Source: Pseudomonadota bacterium (GTDB lineage: Bacteria > Desulfobacterota > Desulfovibrionia > Desulfovibrionales > Desulfovibrionaceae). From it: 64,000 bases of DNA. The notes below the pieces were generated by a model that was given only the letters and a program-made list of their open reading frames with translations, was not told where the DNA came from and did not search any database. The stretch is from NCBI GenBank assembly GCA_023419375.1, contig JAEZYD010000003.1, positions 62,001 through 126,000 of the forward strand, read 5' to 3'. The translations under genes and the position numbers were made by a program. Shown here piece after piece: positions 36,105 through 44,549 of this stretch; the first letter of the stretch is position 1; every line of letters begins with the position of its first letter.

Positions 36105-38222
36105 ATGGGCAGTATGCAGTTGGTTCAGAGTGTATGCGGAATGTGCACCGCGAGGTGTCCAATTTCTGTAGAAATAAAAGACGGTGCCGTGGGTATGATT
36201 TACGGCAACCCGCACAGTCCCCTCAAGGGGGCCTTGTGCGCGCGCGGCGTGGCTGGCAAGGCCCTTGAGCGCGAGTCTGAGTGCCCGCAGAGCCCGCTTA
36301 TTCGCGTGGGTGAACGGGGCGAAGGCAAGTGGAAAAAGGTTTCGTGGGAAGAAGCCTTTGACTATGTTGCGCAAAAAATTGCTGCAGTGCAGCAGCAACA
36401 CGGCAAGGAAGCCGTGTTGTGGTCTGACCGCGACGGCCCGTTTACCGACCTGTACCGCGCATTCATGCGGGGCATCGGTTCGCCCAACGTCTGTACGCAC
36501 AGCACCTCGTGCGACCTCAATACCCACCACGCCTGCAAGGCCGTCATGGGCCTCGGGCGCGGCATGGCCGTCAACGACTTTGCCAACTGCAAGCACATTG
36601 TGCTGCAAACGCGCAATATCTTTGAAGCCATCAATCTGGGCGAGGCCAGAACCGTCATGCAGGCCCTGCGCAAAGGCTGCAAGCTGACGGTTATTGATAT
36701 CCGCCACAATGTTTCGGCCTCCAAGGCCAATGATTTTCTGCTCGTTCGCCCCGGCACGGACTATGCCTTCAATCTGGGTATCATCAACACGCTCATTACC
36801 CGCAAGCTGTACAACAAGGATTATGTGGACGCCCACACCACCGGTTTTGCCGAACTGGCCGAATTTGTGGCCCCCTACACGGCGGAATGGGCGGCTGAAC
36901 AGTGTGAGGTCGATGCGCAGGCCATTGTGCGTCTGGCGCAATCGCTTGCCGCTGCGGCCCCCCATGTGATCTGGCATCCCGGCTGGATGACCTCGCGCTA
37001 CGCGGATTCCTTTCAGGTTGCGCGCACGGCACTAGTCATTACGGCCCTGCTGGGCGGCGTGGGCGTCAAGGGCGGCATAGTGCCGGGCCGTACCCCCAAG
37101 GAATGCGGCAAGGCCGGGCTCAAAAAGTTTACGGATATCTTCCCCGCGCCCAAGGGTTTGCGTGCCGACGGCCTTGGTACGGACAACAAGGCTTTCGACC
37201 CCGGCAAGGGGCTGCTGCACAAAGCTTTTGAAGCCATCAGCAATCCTCCGCAAGGGGCAGCTCCGATCAAGGCTTACATGTGCTGGCGGCACGACCCCTT
37301 GCAGGGTTATCCAGATCCCGATGCACTGCGCAAACGCTTTGACGGCCTTGATCTGCTTGTGAGCGTCACGTTCTCCTGGTCAGACACCGCCTGGTATTCA
37401 GACGTGGTGCTGCCGCTTTCCACCTACCTTTCGCGCGAGAGCATCATTGCCACCAAGAACGGCCTCAAGCCGCAGTTCTTTGTGCGCAACCGCGTTATCC
37501 CGCCGCGCTACGACACCAAGGCCGACTGGGAAATCATCGGCGGGCTGGCAAAGCGCCTCGGGCTTGATCCGCTGGCCTTTGAAAGCGCGGAGGACGTGTG
37601 GCGCTTTCAGCTTGAAGGAACAGGCCTCACCAGCGCGGACTTTACCGAAAAAGGCTTTGTTTCGCTCACCAGCGACCCTCTGTACGTGGATCTGGCAAAT
37701 TATTCCTTCCCCACTGCCTCGGGCAAGGTGGAATTGACCAGCGAGGGCTACGGCAAGGGCTGCGGTGAAAACATGCTGCCTCCCTACACGCCGCCCGTCA
37801 CGCCGCCCGAAGGGGCCTACCGCATTACCTTTGGGCGCGTGGCCGTGCATACCCAGGGGCATACCATCAATAATCCGCTGCTGCTTGAGCAGGTTCCTGA
37901 AAATACCGTGTGGATCAACAACAAAAAGGCCAAGGCCGCTGGCATCAATCCCGGCGACCGGGTGCGCCTGCGTGATGCTGCGGGCAATGCCATGGGCGAA
38001 GCCGGGGTCAAGATCACCTCTGCCATCCATCCCGAGGCCATCTTTGTGGTGCACGGCTTCGGCCACGACCTGCCTTGCGAAAGTCGCGCCTTCCACAAGG
38101 GCATTTCTGACAGCAAGTGTCTGCGCGGTGGCTTGGACATGCAGGATATGGGCGGCGGCGGCCTTGCCATGCAGGAGCATTTTGTCACGCTTGAGAAAGT
38201 GGCCCGTCCCGGTGCCGCATAA
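36105..38222 (+). CDS. molybdopterin oxidoreductase, Phs/Psr-like, catalytic subunit
   Basis: The product has 705 residues. I prefer ATG 36105 (GAGAG site about 8 bases upstream) over 36057. The N-terminal [4Fe-4S] site is C11, C14, C18 and C45, followed by the bis-MGD-binding domains of the DMSO reductase superfamily. C136 in STSCDLNTH is the likely Mo/W ligand. There is no twin-arginine signal, so the enzyme should be cytoplasmic, unlike periplasmic thiosulfate or polysulfide reductases. The partner Fe-S subunit follows, and then the nuo operon, but no membrane anchor subunit. Substrate unknown; sequence resembles the thiosulfate/polysulfide reductase branch. Confidence 0.85.
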   Translation: MGSMQLVQSVCGMCTARCPISVEIKDGAVGMIYGNPHSPLKGALCARGVAGKALERESECPQSPLIRVGERGEGKWKKVSWEEAFDYVAQKIAAVQQQHGKEAVLWSDRDGPFTDLYRAFMRGIGSPNVCTHSTSCDLNTHHACKAVMGLGRGMAVNDFANCKHIVLQTRNIFEAINLGEARTVMQALRKGCKLTVIDIRHNVSASKANDFLLVRPGTDYAFNLGIINTLITRKLYNKDYVDAHTTGFAELAEFVAPYTAEWAAEQCEVDAQAIVRLAQSLAAAAPHVIWHPGWMTSRYADSFQVARTALVITALLGGVGVKGGIVPGRTPKECGKAGLKKFTDIFPAPKGLRADGLGTDNKAFDPGKGLLHKAFEAISNPPQGAAPIKAYMCWRHDPLQGYPDPDALRKRFDGLDLLVSVTFSWSDTAWYSDVVLPLSTYLSRESIIATKNGLKPQFFVRNRVIPPRYDTKADWEIIGGLAKRLGLDPLAFESAEDVWRFQLEGTGLTSADFTEKGFVSLTSDPLYVDLANYSFPTASGKVELTSEGYGKGCGENMLPPYTPPVTPPEGAYRITFGRVAVHTQGHTINNPLLLEQVPENTVWINNKKAKAAGINPGDRVRLRDAAGNAMGEAGVKITSAIHPEAIFVVHGFGHDLPCESRAFHKGISDSKCLRGGLDMQDMGGGGLAMQEHFVTLEKVARPGAA

Positions 38223-38315
38223 GGCGGACTCCGCCTCGGATATTGTCAAAGGCATGGCCTGATACTGCAAGGAAATTTACGGGAACAACCCACCGAGCCG
38301 CGTGGGAGGATGGTT

Positions 38316-38822
38316 ATGAGCAAATATATTGTCATGCACAATTCGGCGGATTGCATAGGCTGCAAGGCTTGCGAGGTTCAGTGCCGCAGCTTGCACAACG
38401 GCGGGCCGGGGGCTTTTTTCTGCCGCGTTCTTTCCGTGGAGCAGACCGAACCCAAGCCCGCGCTGGGCTTTGTGTACACCTCGTGCTTTCACTGTGAAAA
38501 TCCCTGGTGCGTCAAGGCCTGTCCCACAGGGGCCATGCGCCGCAGGGATGATGGCATTGTCTATGTGGAAACCTCGGCCTGCGTAGGGTGCAAGGCCTGC
38601 ATCACCGCCTGCCCCTGGGCCGCGCCCCAGTGGAACGCCCAGACCGGCAAGGTGGATAAGTGCGACTTGTGCCGCGACCGCATTGATCAGGGCCTCAAGC
38701 CTGCCTGCGTAACCACCTGCGCCATGAGCTGCCTGCAATTCTCCACGCCGGATGCGGCCAGCCAGGAGAAGCGGCAGGAATTTGCCGAGCAGATGCAGCG
38801 CAACAGGCCTGTTGTGCGCTAA
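38316..38822 (+). CDS. four-cluster ferredoxin-like subunit (DmsB/PhsB type)
   Basis: The protein has 168 residues from ATG 38316, 6 bases after a GGGAGG ribosome site (an upstream ATG at 38310 overlaps the site). Four cysteine groups fit four [4Fe-4S] clusters: DCIGCKACEVQC, SCFHCENPWCVKAC, ACVGCKACITAC and KCDLC with the late CVTTC. It is the electron-transfer partner of the molybdopterin subunit encoded 93 bases upstream. The nuoA gene starts about 160 bases further on, so the two-subunit enzyme may be transcribed together with complex I. Confidence 0.9.
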   Translation: MSKYIVMHNSADCIGCKACEVQCRSLHNGGPGAFFCRVLSVEQTEPKPALGFVYTSCFHCENPWCVKACPTGAMRRRDDGIVYVETSACVGCKACITACPWAAPQWNAQTGKVDKCDLCRDRIDQGLKPACVTTCAMSCLQFSTPDAASQEKRQEFAEQMQRNRPVVR

Positions 38823-38882
38823 ACGTGTTTTGTTTTCTGCCGGGCCTCACAGGGCATGCGGCAGAATGTTCGGGTTGATTGG

Positions 38883-38906
38883 CGGCGTCTCTGGCAGGAG
38901 ACGCCG
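38883..38906 (+). terminator. hairpin between the Fe-S gene and nuoA
   Basis: A perfect 9-bp stem (38883-38891 with 38898-38906) and a 6-base loop lie 60 bases after the Fe-S gene stop. No T run follows, so it may be an mRNA processing or attenuation structure rather than a terminator. Confidence 0.4.
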
Positions 38907-38985
38907 ATTGCGGAGCAGGGCCGCGTGATTGTTCGGCCCTGCCCGCCCGGAATTATGACGAAGACATTCAACAAGGTGGCTTTTT

Positions 38986-39360
38986 ATGGTGCCGACGGTT
39001 GCCGGAGAAGAGTATCTTGCCATTCTGCTGCTGCTCATTATTGCGCTGCTTTTTGGCGTGCTTACGTTGTTTTTCGGGCGGTTTTTCCGCATGCGTCGGC
39101 CCTACCGCGAAAAGCTCATGCCTTATGAATCCGGCAATGAGCCAACAGCCGAGCCGCGCACGCGTTTTTCCATCAAATTTTATTACGTTGCCATTCTTTT
39201 TGTCATCATCGATGTGGAAGCCATCTTCCTCTACACCTGGGCAGTGGAGTTTGTGCGTCTGGGCAGCCTTGGGCTGGCGGAAATGCTGACCTTCATGACC
39301 CTGCTGGTGCTGGCCTACGCCTATGCCTGGAAAAAGGGGGCCTTTGAATGGGTGAAGTAG
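38986..39360 (+). CDS. nuoA: NADH-quinone oxidoreductase-type subunit A
   Basis: The product has 124 residues with three membrane helices, including FYYVAILFVIIDVEAIFLY with the conserved acidic pair that sits in the proton path, and MPYESGNEP in the conserved loop. A ribosome site (AAGGTGG) is 6 bases upstream. It starts the 11-gene complex I operon and overlaps nuoB by 13 bases. NuoA is a membrane-arm subunit next to the quinone site. Confidence 0.95.
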   Translation: MVPTVAGEEYLAILLLLIIALLFGVLTLFFGRFFRMRRPYREKLMPYESGNEPTAEPRTRFSIKFYYVAILFVIIDVEAIFLYTWAVEFVRLGSLGLAEMLTFMTLLVLAYAYAWKKGAFEWVK

Positions 39361-39890
39361 AAACTCGCGCCGCCGCGCAAGGCGGCCAGCCGCTTGTGGT
39401 GCACAAGGACGGCCTGCGGTTTTTCCCCGGAGCCAACGCCGTGCTCGGGCCGCTCAACGCCCTGGTCAACTGGGGCCGTTGCGGCTCCATCTGGCCGGTG
39501 ACCTTTGGCCTTGCCTGCTGCGCCATCGAAATGATGGCCACAGGCGCATCAACGCACGACCTTGACCGCTTTGGCATCATCTTTCGCGCCAGCCCCCGGC
39601 AGGCAGACTGCATGGTGGTGGCCGGAACCCTGAGCAAAAAAATGGCCCCGGTGCTGCGCAGGGTTTATGACCAGATGCCCGAGCCGCGCTATGTGCTCGC
39701 CATGGGCAGTTGCGCGTGCAGCGGCGGGCTTTTTCAGTCGTATGCCGTAACGCAGGGCGTGGATCAGATCATTCCGGTAGACGTCTATGTTCCGGGCTGC
39801 CCCCCGAGGCCGGAAGCGCTTTTTGACGGCTTTATCAAGTTGCAGGAGAAAATTAACAAGGAGCAATTTCGATGGAGTCCCTGGAGATAG
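39348..39890 (+). CDS. nuoB: complex I subunit B, carrier of cluster N2
   Basis: The product has 180 residues. The cysteines binding the terminal [4Fe-4S] cluster N2 are visible: the tandem pair in LACCAIEMM, then GSCACSGG and PGCPPRPE. This subunit passes electrons to quinone (menaquinone in this kind of organism) at the junction of the two arms. Its start lies inside the end of nuoA and its end overlaps nuoC by 19 bases, indicating translational coupling. Confidence 0.96.
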   Translation: MGEVETRAAAQGGQPLVVHKDGLRFFPGANAVLGPLNALVNWGRCGSIWPVTFGLACCAIEMMATGASTHDLDRFGIIFRASPRQADCMVVAGTLSKKMAPVLRRVYDQMPEPRYVLAMGSCACSGGLFQSYAVTQGVDQIIPVDVYVPGCPPRPEALFDGFIKLQEKINKEQFRWSPWR

Positions 39891-40432
39891 CGCGTCTGCT
39901 GCGTGAGGCTTTTCCGCAGGAAGTGCTCGACATACAGGAGTTTCGTGGCCAGACGGCAGTGCTGTTGCGCCACGGGCGCATCCTTGATGTGCTGGTCTAC
40001 GCCAGGGAGCATTTTGACATGATGCACCTGCGCTCCCTTTGCGGGGTGGACAACAGCCGCCGCAAGCAGGAGGGCCTTGGCGCGTTTGAGGTCGTCTACA
40101 ATCTGTATTCCGTGAATCAACGCAGTGCCCTGCGCCTGCGCGCCCAACTGGACGACCCCGATGCGGGTATTGATTCCGCCGTGCCCTTGTGGCCTGTGGC
40201 CAACTGGCTTGAGCGCGAGGTTTTTGATCTCATGGGCATACACTTCAGGGGGCACCCAGACCTGCGCCGCATCCTGTTGCCGGATGACTGGCAGGGCCAC
40301 CCCCTGCGCAAGGCCTATCCTGTGCGCATTCCCTCGCGCGGCGTACCTGAATGGCCCGGCCTGACCGAATTGCGCGAACACGCCAGGGCGGCGGACGCCC
40401 TGAGCTGGCAGGGGGGAGAAAAGCATGAGTGA
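39872..40432 (+). CDS. nuoC: complex I subunit C
   Basis: The product has 186 residues, with the family blocks DMMHLRSLCGVDN, VFDLMGIHFRGHPDLRRILLPDDW and HPLRKAYP. The ribosome site AAGGAG lies before ATG 39872. It is a peripheral-arm structural subunit that holds NuoD. NuoC and NuoD are separate genes here, not fused as in E. coli. Confidence 0.95.
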   Translation: MESLEIARLLREAFPQEVLDIQEFRGQTAVLLRHGRILDVLVYAREHFDMMHLRSLCGVDNSRRKQEGLGAFEVVYNLYSVNQRSALRLRAQLDDPDAGIDSAVPLWPVANWLEREVFDLMGIHFRGHPDLRRILLPDDWQGHPLRKAYPVRIPSRGVPEWPGLTELREHARAADALSWQGGEKHE

Positions 40433-41735
40433 TATCCGCAAGCAGAGCATTGAATGCCCTGTGCGTCACGGGCAGCCTGTGGGACGTCAGAACGTGCAGG
40501 AACTGCTTGGCAGGGAACTGCCAGAAAACGTTGATGATTTTGACTGCTTTGACGAAGGCGACGAAGACCGCACCAGCCTGCGCCTCGGGCCGCAGCACCC
40601 CGCCACGCACGGCGTGTTGCGCCTCGACCTTGAGCTTGAGGGTGAAACCATTTTGAGCTGCGACCCGCAGGTGGGCTATCTGCACCGCGGCTTTGAAAAA
40701 ATGGCCGAAACCTTCACCTACGCGCAGGCCCTCACCCTCACTGACCGGCTGGACTACATCGCCGCCATGTCCAACAACACGGGCTACTGCCTTGCGGTGG
40801 AAAAGCTGCTGGGCGTGCAGGCTCCGCTGCGGGCGCGCTACATCCGCACCATTGCCTGCGAAATGTCGCGCCTGTGTTCGCATTTGCTCTGGCTTGCCAC
40901 CCACGCGCTGGATATCGGGGCCATGACCGTCTTTCTGTACTGCTTCCGCGAGCGTGAAATGCTGCTGGATCTGTTTGAAGACCTCTGCGGCGCGCGCCTC
41001 ACCTTGACGTATCCGCGCATCGGCGGCGTGCGGCAGGACGTGACAGGGCGCTTCATGGACGGCCTGCAGGACTTTCTCAATATCTTCCCCAAGCGCATAC
41101 TTGAGTATGAAACCCTGCTCGATACCAACCGCATCTGGTTGCAGCGCACTGTGGGCGTTGGCGTGCTGAGCGGCAAGGAAGCTCTTGCCCTTGGCCTCAC
41201 CGGGGCCTGCCTGCGCGGCTCTGGCGTGGATTACGACGTGCGCAAGCACGAACCCTACGATGCCTATGATCTGGTGGATTTTGAAGTGCCGCTGGGCAGC
41301 GATGGCGATATTTACGCCCGCTACCGCTGCCGCATGGAAGAAATGCGCCAGTCTGTGCGCATCCTGCAGCAGTGCGTGGATCAGCTCCCCCCGGGCGCGA
41401 CCCTAGCGGCAGACGCCCCCGATCTGCTCATGCCCTACAGGGCGTGGCGCAGCGAGGCTGAAACAGCGCTTTTTGGCGGCAGCCTGCGGCAGGTCATGCA
41501 CGACAACAATATCTATATGCCCGGCGATGTGTACGTGGCCACAGAGGCCCCCAAGGGCGAGCTTGGCTTCTACTTTGTGAGCGACGGCAGCAGCAGGCCT
41601 TACCGCATGCACGTGCGCGGCCCGTCGTTTATCCATATCGGCGCGCTGGCAAGCATTGCCCCGGGCGGGCTTATTGCCGACCTTATCGCCAATATCGGCA
41701 GCATGGACGTGGTGCTGGGAGAATCTGACCGGTAA
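40425..41735 (+). CDS. nuoD: complex I subunit D (49-kDa type)
   Basis: The product has 436 residues with a 50-residue N-terminal extension, then GPQHPATHGVLRL, VGYLHRGFEKMAE, YPRIGGV and the C-terminal GDVVLGE-type end (GSMDVVLGESDR). It forms the quinone site together with NuoB and is related to the large subunit of NiFe hydrogenases, but the four nickel-binding cysteines are absent as expected. It overlaps nuoC by 8 bases. Confidence 0.95.
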   Translation: MSDIRKQSIECPVRHGQPVGRQNVQELLGRELPENVDDFDCFDEGDEDRTSLRLGPQHPATHGVLRLDLELEGETILSCDPQVGYLHRGFEKMAETFTYAQALTLTDRLDYIAAMSNNTGYCLAVEKLLGVQAPLRARYIRTIACEMSRLCSHLLWLATHALDIGAMTVFLYCFREREMLLDLFEDLCGARLTLTYPRIGGVRQDVTGRFMDGLQDFLNIFPKRILEYETLLDTNRIWLQRTVGVGVLSGKEALALGLTGACLRGSGVDYDVRKHEPYDAYDLVDFEVPLGSDGDIYARYRCRMEEMRQSVRILQQCVDQLPPGATLAADAPDLLMPYRAWRSEAETALFGGSLRQVMHDNNIYMPGDVYVATEAPKGELGFYFVSDGSSRPYRMHVRGPSFIHIGALASIAPGGLIADLIANIGSMDVVLGESDR

Positions 41736-41813
41736 ACCTGGGGCAGACTGCAAGGCCTATGGCTGCGCAGGGCAAACCGGGTTTACGGCTACAACCAATC
41801 TGGCAGGGAAACC

Positions 41814-42782
41814 ATGAATGTTCTGGTAATTGTGCTGCAACTTGTCGTGCTTCTGGTGGTCGTGCTGCTGCATGTGGCCTATGCCACATACTTTGAGCGC
41901 AAGGTCATCGGCCATATGCAGATGCGCATGGGCCCCACCCGCGTGGGCTGGCTTGGGCTGCTGCAACCCATTGCGGACGGCATCAAGAGCTTTTTTAAAG
42001 AAGACATCATCCCCTCGGCGGCAGACAAGCCCATCTTCATGCTGGCCCCGATCATCTGTCTGGTGCCTGCCTTTGCCTCGCTGGCAATATTGCCGTGGGC
42101 CGAGGGCTGGGCATTGTCCAACATCAATATCGGCCTGCTCTTTGTGTTCGCCATGAGTTCCCTTGGCGGCTACGGGGTAGTGCTGGCGGGCTGGGCCTCA
42201 AACTCCAAGTTCAGTTTTCTTGGCGGGTTGCGGGCCTCGGCGCAGGTGATCAGTTATGAAATCGCCATGGGCCTCAGCCTCGTGGGCGTGATGCTGCTCT
42301 CCGGCTCGCTTAATCTGGGCGACATTGTGGCCGCGCAGGGCGATTCGTTTTTCGGCATGTTCGCCTTCCGCCAGTGCATTGGCTTTTTCATTTTTTGCGT
42401 TGCCATGCTGGCGGAAACCAACCGCGTGCCCTTTGACCTGCCCGAGGCGGAAAGCGAGCTTGTTTCCGGCTATTGCACGGAATACAGCGGCATGCGCTAC
42501 GCCCTGTTTTTCATGGCCGAATACACGTCCATGTTCGTGATGGCCACGGTGGGCGTTGTCTGTTTTCTGGGCGGCTGGCGCGGCCCGGTAGAGGTGGGCT
42601 TTTTCCCGCCGTTCTGGCTGGTGCTCAAGGTGTACGGCGTCATGTTTTTCTTTTTCTGGGTGCGGGCCACGCTGCCGCGTTACCGCTACGACCAGCTCAT
42701 GGCCCTTGGCTGGAAGGTGCTTATCCCTCTGGCGCTCTTTAATATTGTGATTACCGCTTTGGGCAAGGCCCTGCTGGGCTAG
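41814..42782 (+). CDS. nuoH: complex I subunit H
   Basis: The product has 322 residues and about eight membrane helices. Conserved blocks include TYFERKVIGHMQMRMGP near residue 22, EDIIPSAADK, and ETNRVPFDLPEAESELVSGY, the acidic loop beside the quinone channel. AGGGA lies before ATG 41814. The subunit connects the quinone cavity to the proton-pumping arm. Confidence 0.96.
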   Translation: MNVLVIVLQLVVLLVVVLLHVAYATYFERKVIGHMQMRMGPTRVGWLGLLQPIADGIKSFFKEDIIPSAADKPIFMLAPIICLVPAFASLAILPWAEGWALSNINIGLLFVFAMSSLGGYGVVLAGWASNSKFSFLGGLRASAQVISYEIAMGLSLVGVMLLSGSLNLGDIVAAQGDSFFGMFAFRQCIGFFIFCVAMLAETNRVPFDLPEAESELVSGYCTEYSGMRYALFFMAEYTSMFVMATVGVVCFLGGWRGPVEVGFFPPFWLVLKVYGVMFFFFWVRATLPRYRYDQLMALGWKVLIPLALFNIVITALGKALLG

Positions 42783-42805
42783 GGCCTCTGACGAGGAGAG
42801 CAACT

Positions 42806-43495
42806 ATGCAGATTCAGTACAAAGCGCCCCGCAACTGGCTGCAAACCCTGTTGCAGACAGAAATAGCCCAGGGCATGGCCCTGACCTTGCGGCGCATGTT
42901 CAACCGCCCCATTACGCGGCAGTATCCGGAAGAAAAACCCGTGGTCGCCGCGGGCTTTCGCGGGCGGCATGCCTTGGTGCGCGATGCCGCAACCGGCGAG
43001 AGCCGTTGCGTTGCCTGTATGCGCTGCGCGCGGGTATGCCCCTCGCACTGCATACGCATTCGCTGGAGCCGCGCCGCGGATAACAGCCGCGTGGTGGATA
43101 CCTATAACATCGACGCCCTGCGCTGCATTTTTTGCGGCTACTGCGCGGAGGTTTGCCCGGTGAACGCCATAGTGCTGACGGAAGTCTATGCTTACGCGGC
43201 CAACGGGCGTGCGGCTTTCAAGTTTGACAAGCAGGCCCTGCTGGACAACTGGGACGACTTTGCGGCGCAGAAGGGCGACATGAAAGGCTATGTGAACCCC
43301 CTGTGCCGCCCCCGCAACATGCCCGAAGGCGCGCTTGCGCATGCCAAGCGGGTGGCGGTGGATGCGGAATGGAGCGGAGCGGAGCAGTGGGTGGGCAAAA
43401 ATCACCGCGCTGCGCTTGCTCGCACGCAAGGCGCAGAGCCGACCCCGGGCGCGCCCGGCCTCGGTCAGGCGCATCAGGACGGTGCCGCGCAATGA
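42806..43495 (+). CDS. nuoI: complex I subunit I, two [4Fe-4S] clusters
   Basis: The product has 229 residues. Two ferredoxin-type motifs (CVACMRCARVC and CIFCGYCAEVC, each followed by Pro) bind clusters N6a and N6b. Since the NADH module genes nuoE, nuoF and nuoG are absent from the operon, this subunit is the likely entry point for electrons from ferredoxin or another donor (inference, as proposed for other 11-subunit complexes). The C-terminal 50 residues are charged and probably flexible. Confidence 0.95.
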   Translation: MQIQYKAPRNWLQTLLQTEIAQGMALTLRRMFNRPITRQYPEEKPVVAAGFRGRHALVRDAATGESRCVACMRCARVCPSHCIRIRWSRAADNSRVVDTYNIDALRCIFCGYCAEVCPVNAIVLTEVYAYAANGRAAFKFDKQALLDNWDDFAAQKGDMKGYVNPLCRPRNMPEGALAHAKRVAVDAEWSGAEQWVGKNHRAALARTQGAEPTPGAPGLGQAHQDGAAQ

Positions 43496-43671
43496 CCTGC
43501 CAAAAATCTGTGTTGATCTGCGGCAATGCCCGTACGTTGCAGGCCTCCCTGCCCGCAGCGGAAAAGGCATGCACGGCAGAACTGGCGGAGAACGTGGACG
43601 ACAGGCCTCCTTGCCGAGGCATCCCGGAACAGAGCGCAAGTCCACTGCGGAGGTGGAACGGTGTTTGGTGA
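43492..43671 (+). CDS. possible small protein (59 aa) between nuoI and nuoJ
   Basis: An ATG overlaps the nuoI stop (ATGA), and the frame of 59 residues runs exactly to the nuoJ start, overlapping it by 11 bases. It fills a 165-base gap that is unusual in such a compact operon. The product has four cysteines (residues 3, 10, 27 and 41) and no membrane helix. There is no strong ribosome site of its own, so it would depend on coupling. It may be a real small subunit or the remains of a lost gene; I recognise no family. Confidence 0.35.
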   Translation: MTCQKSVLICGNARTLQASLPAAEKACTAELAENVDDRPPCRGIPEQSASPLRRWNGVW

Positions 43672-44248
43672 AATATTTTTTCTATACTGCGCCTTTGTCA
43701 TAACCGTGTGCGGCGTGCTGGCCATCAGCCTGCGCAATCCCATTCACTGCGTGCTGCTGGTGCTGCTGCTGTTCTTTCACATGGCGGCGGTCTACCTGAC
43801 CTTGCAGGCCGAATTTCTGGCAGCCATACAGATCATCGTCTATGCCGGGGCCATCCTGGTCATGTACCTCTTTGTGCTCTTTCTGGTGAACCTGCAACGC
43901 GAGTTGCGGCTGCCTGCCCTGACCCCAAAACCCATCGTGGGCTATGCGCTTGCTGCTGCCCTGTGCGGCGGCATGCTCTGGGGCGTGGCTGGCTTTGTAC
44001 CGGGCGGCAAGGGCCAATGGCCCCTTGAAGCCCTGCGCGAGGTCACGCACACCAAGGCCTTGAGCCGCGAGCTGTTCACCAACCATTTTCTTTCGCTGGA
44101 AATTGCAGGCGTGCTGCTGCTGGTGGCTCTGGTGGCTGCCCTGACCCTGGCGCGCAGGCAGCCCGTGTGCACACCCGCCCCGGCGCAGGCTGAAAACAAG
44201 GCCTGCCCTTGCGCGAGCGGCAACAAAGACCAAGGAGGCGCGGCGTGA
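43661..44248 (+). CDS. nuoJ: complex I subunit J
   Basis: The product has 195 residues from GTG 43661, which has a GGAGGTG site 7 bases upstream; the open frame extends further back but that part is not membrane-like. Five helices follow, including the conserved AIQIIVYAGAILVMYLFVLFL with the glycine-rich pi-bulge helix. The C-terminal tail is short and cysteine-containing (PVCTPAPAQ, KACPCASG), unusual for the family. The stop overlaps the GTG of nuoK. Confidence 0.93.
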   Translation: MFGEIFFLYCAFVITVCGVLAISLRNPIHCVLLVLLLFFHMAAVYLTLQAEFLAAIQIIVYAGAILVMYLFVLFLVNLQRELRLPALTPKPIVGYALAAALCGGMLWGVAGFVPGGKGQWPLEALREVTHTKALSRELFTNHFLSLEIAGVLLLVALVAALTLARRQPVCTPAPAQAENKACPCASGNKDQGGAA

Positions 44249-44547
44249 TTCCCCTTTCCTGGTACATGGCGCTGGCAGCAGTGCTGTTTTGCATAGGCGT
44301 GGCCGGGTTTCTGACGCGCCGCAACATCATTGTGATGCTGCTCTCGCTTGAGCTGATGCTCAACGGCGTCAACCTCAATCTGGTGGCCATGAGCTATTTC
44401 ATGGACGCGCTGCGCGGGCAGGCTTTTACCATTTTCATCATCACCGTTGCCGCCTGCGAGGCCGCAGTGGGGCTTGGCATTGTCATCTGTCTGTTCCGCA
44501 GCCACAAAAGCGTGCGCAACGAAGACATAACCACGATGCGGGGGTAA
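44245..44547 (+). CDS. nuoK: complex I subunit K
   Basis: The product has 100 residues from GTG 44245 (AAGGAGG ribosome site), the usual length of the family. Three helices are present with the conserved glutamates in LLSLELMLNGVNL and VAACEAAVGLGI, which take part in proton transfer. It overlaps nuoJ by four bases and nuoL follows after two. Confidence 0.95.
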   Translation: MIPLSWYMALAAVLFCIGVAGFLTRRNIIVMLLSLELMLNGVNLNLVAMSYFMDALRGQAFTIFIITVAACEAAVGLGIVICLFRSHKSVRNEDITTMRG

Positions 44548-44549
44548 AC

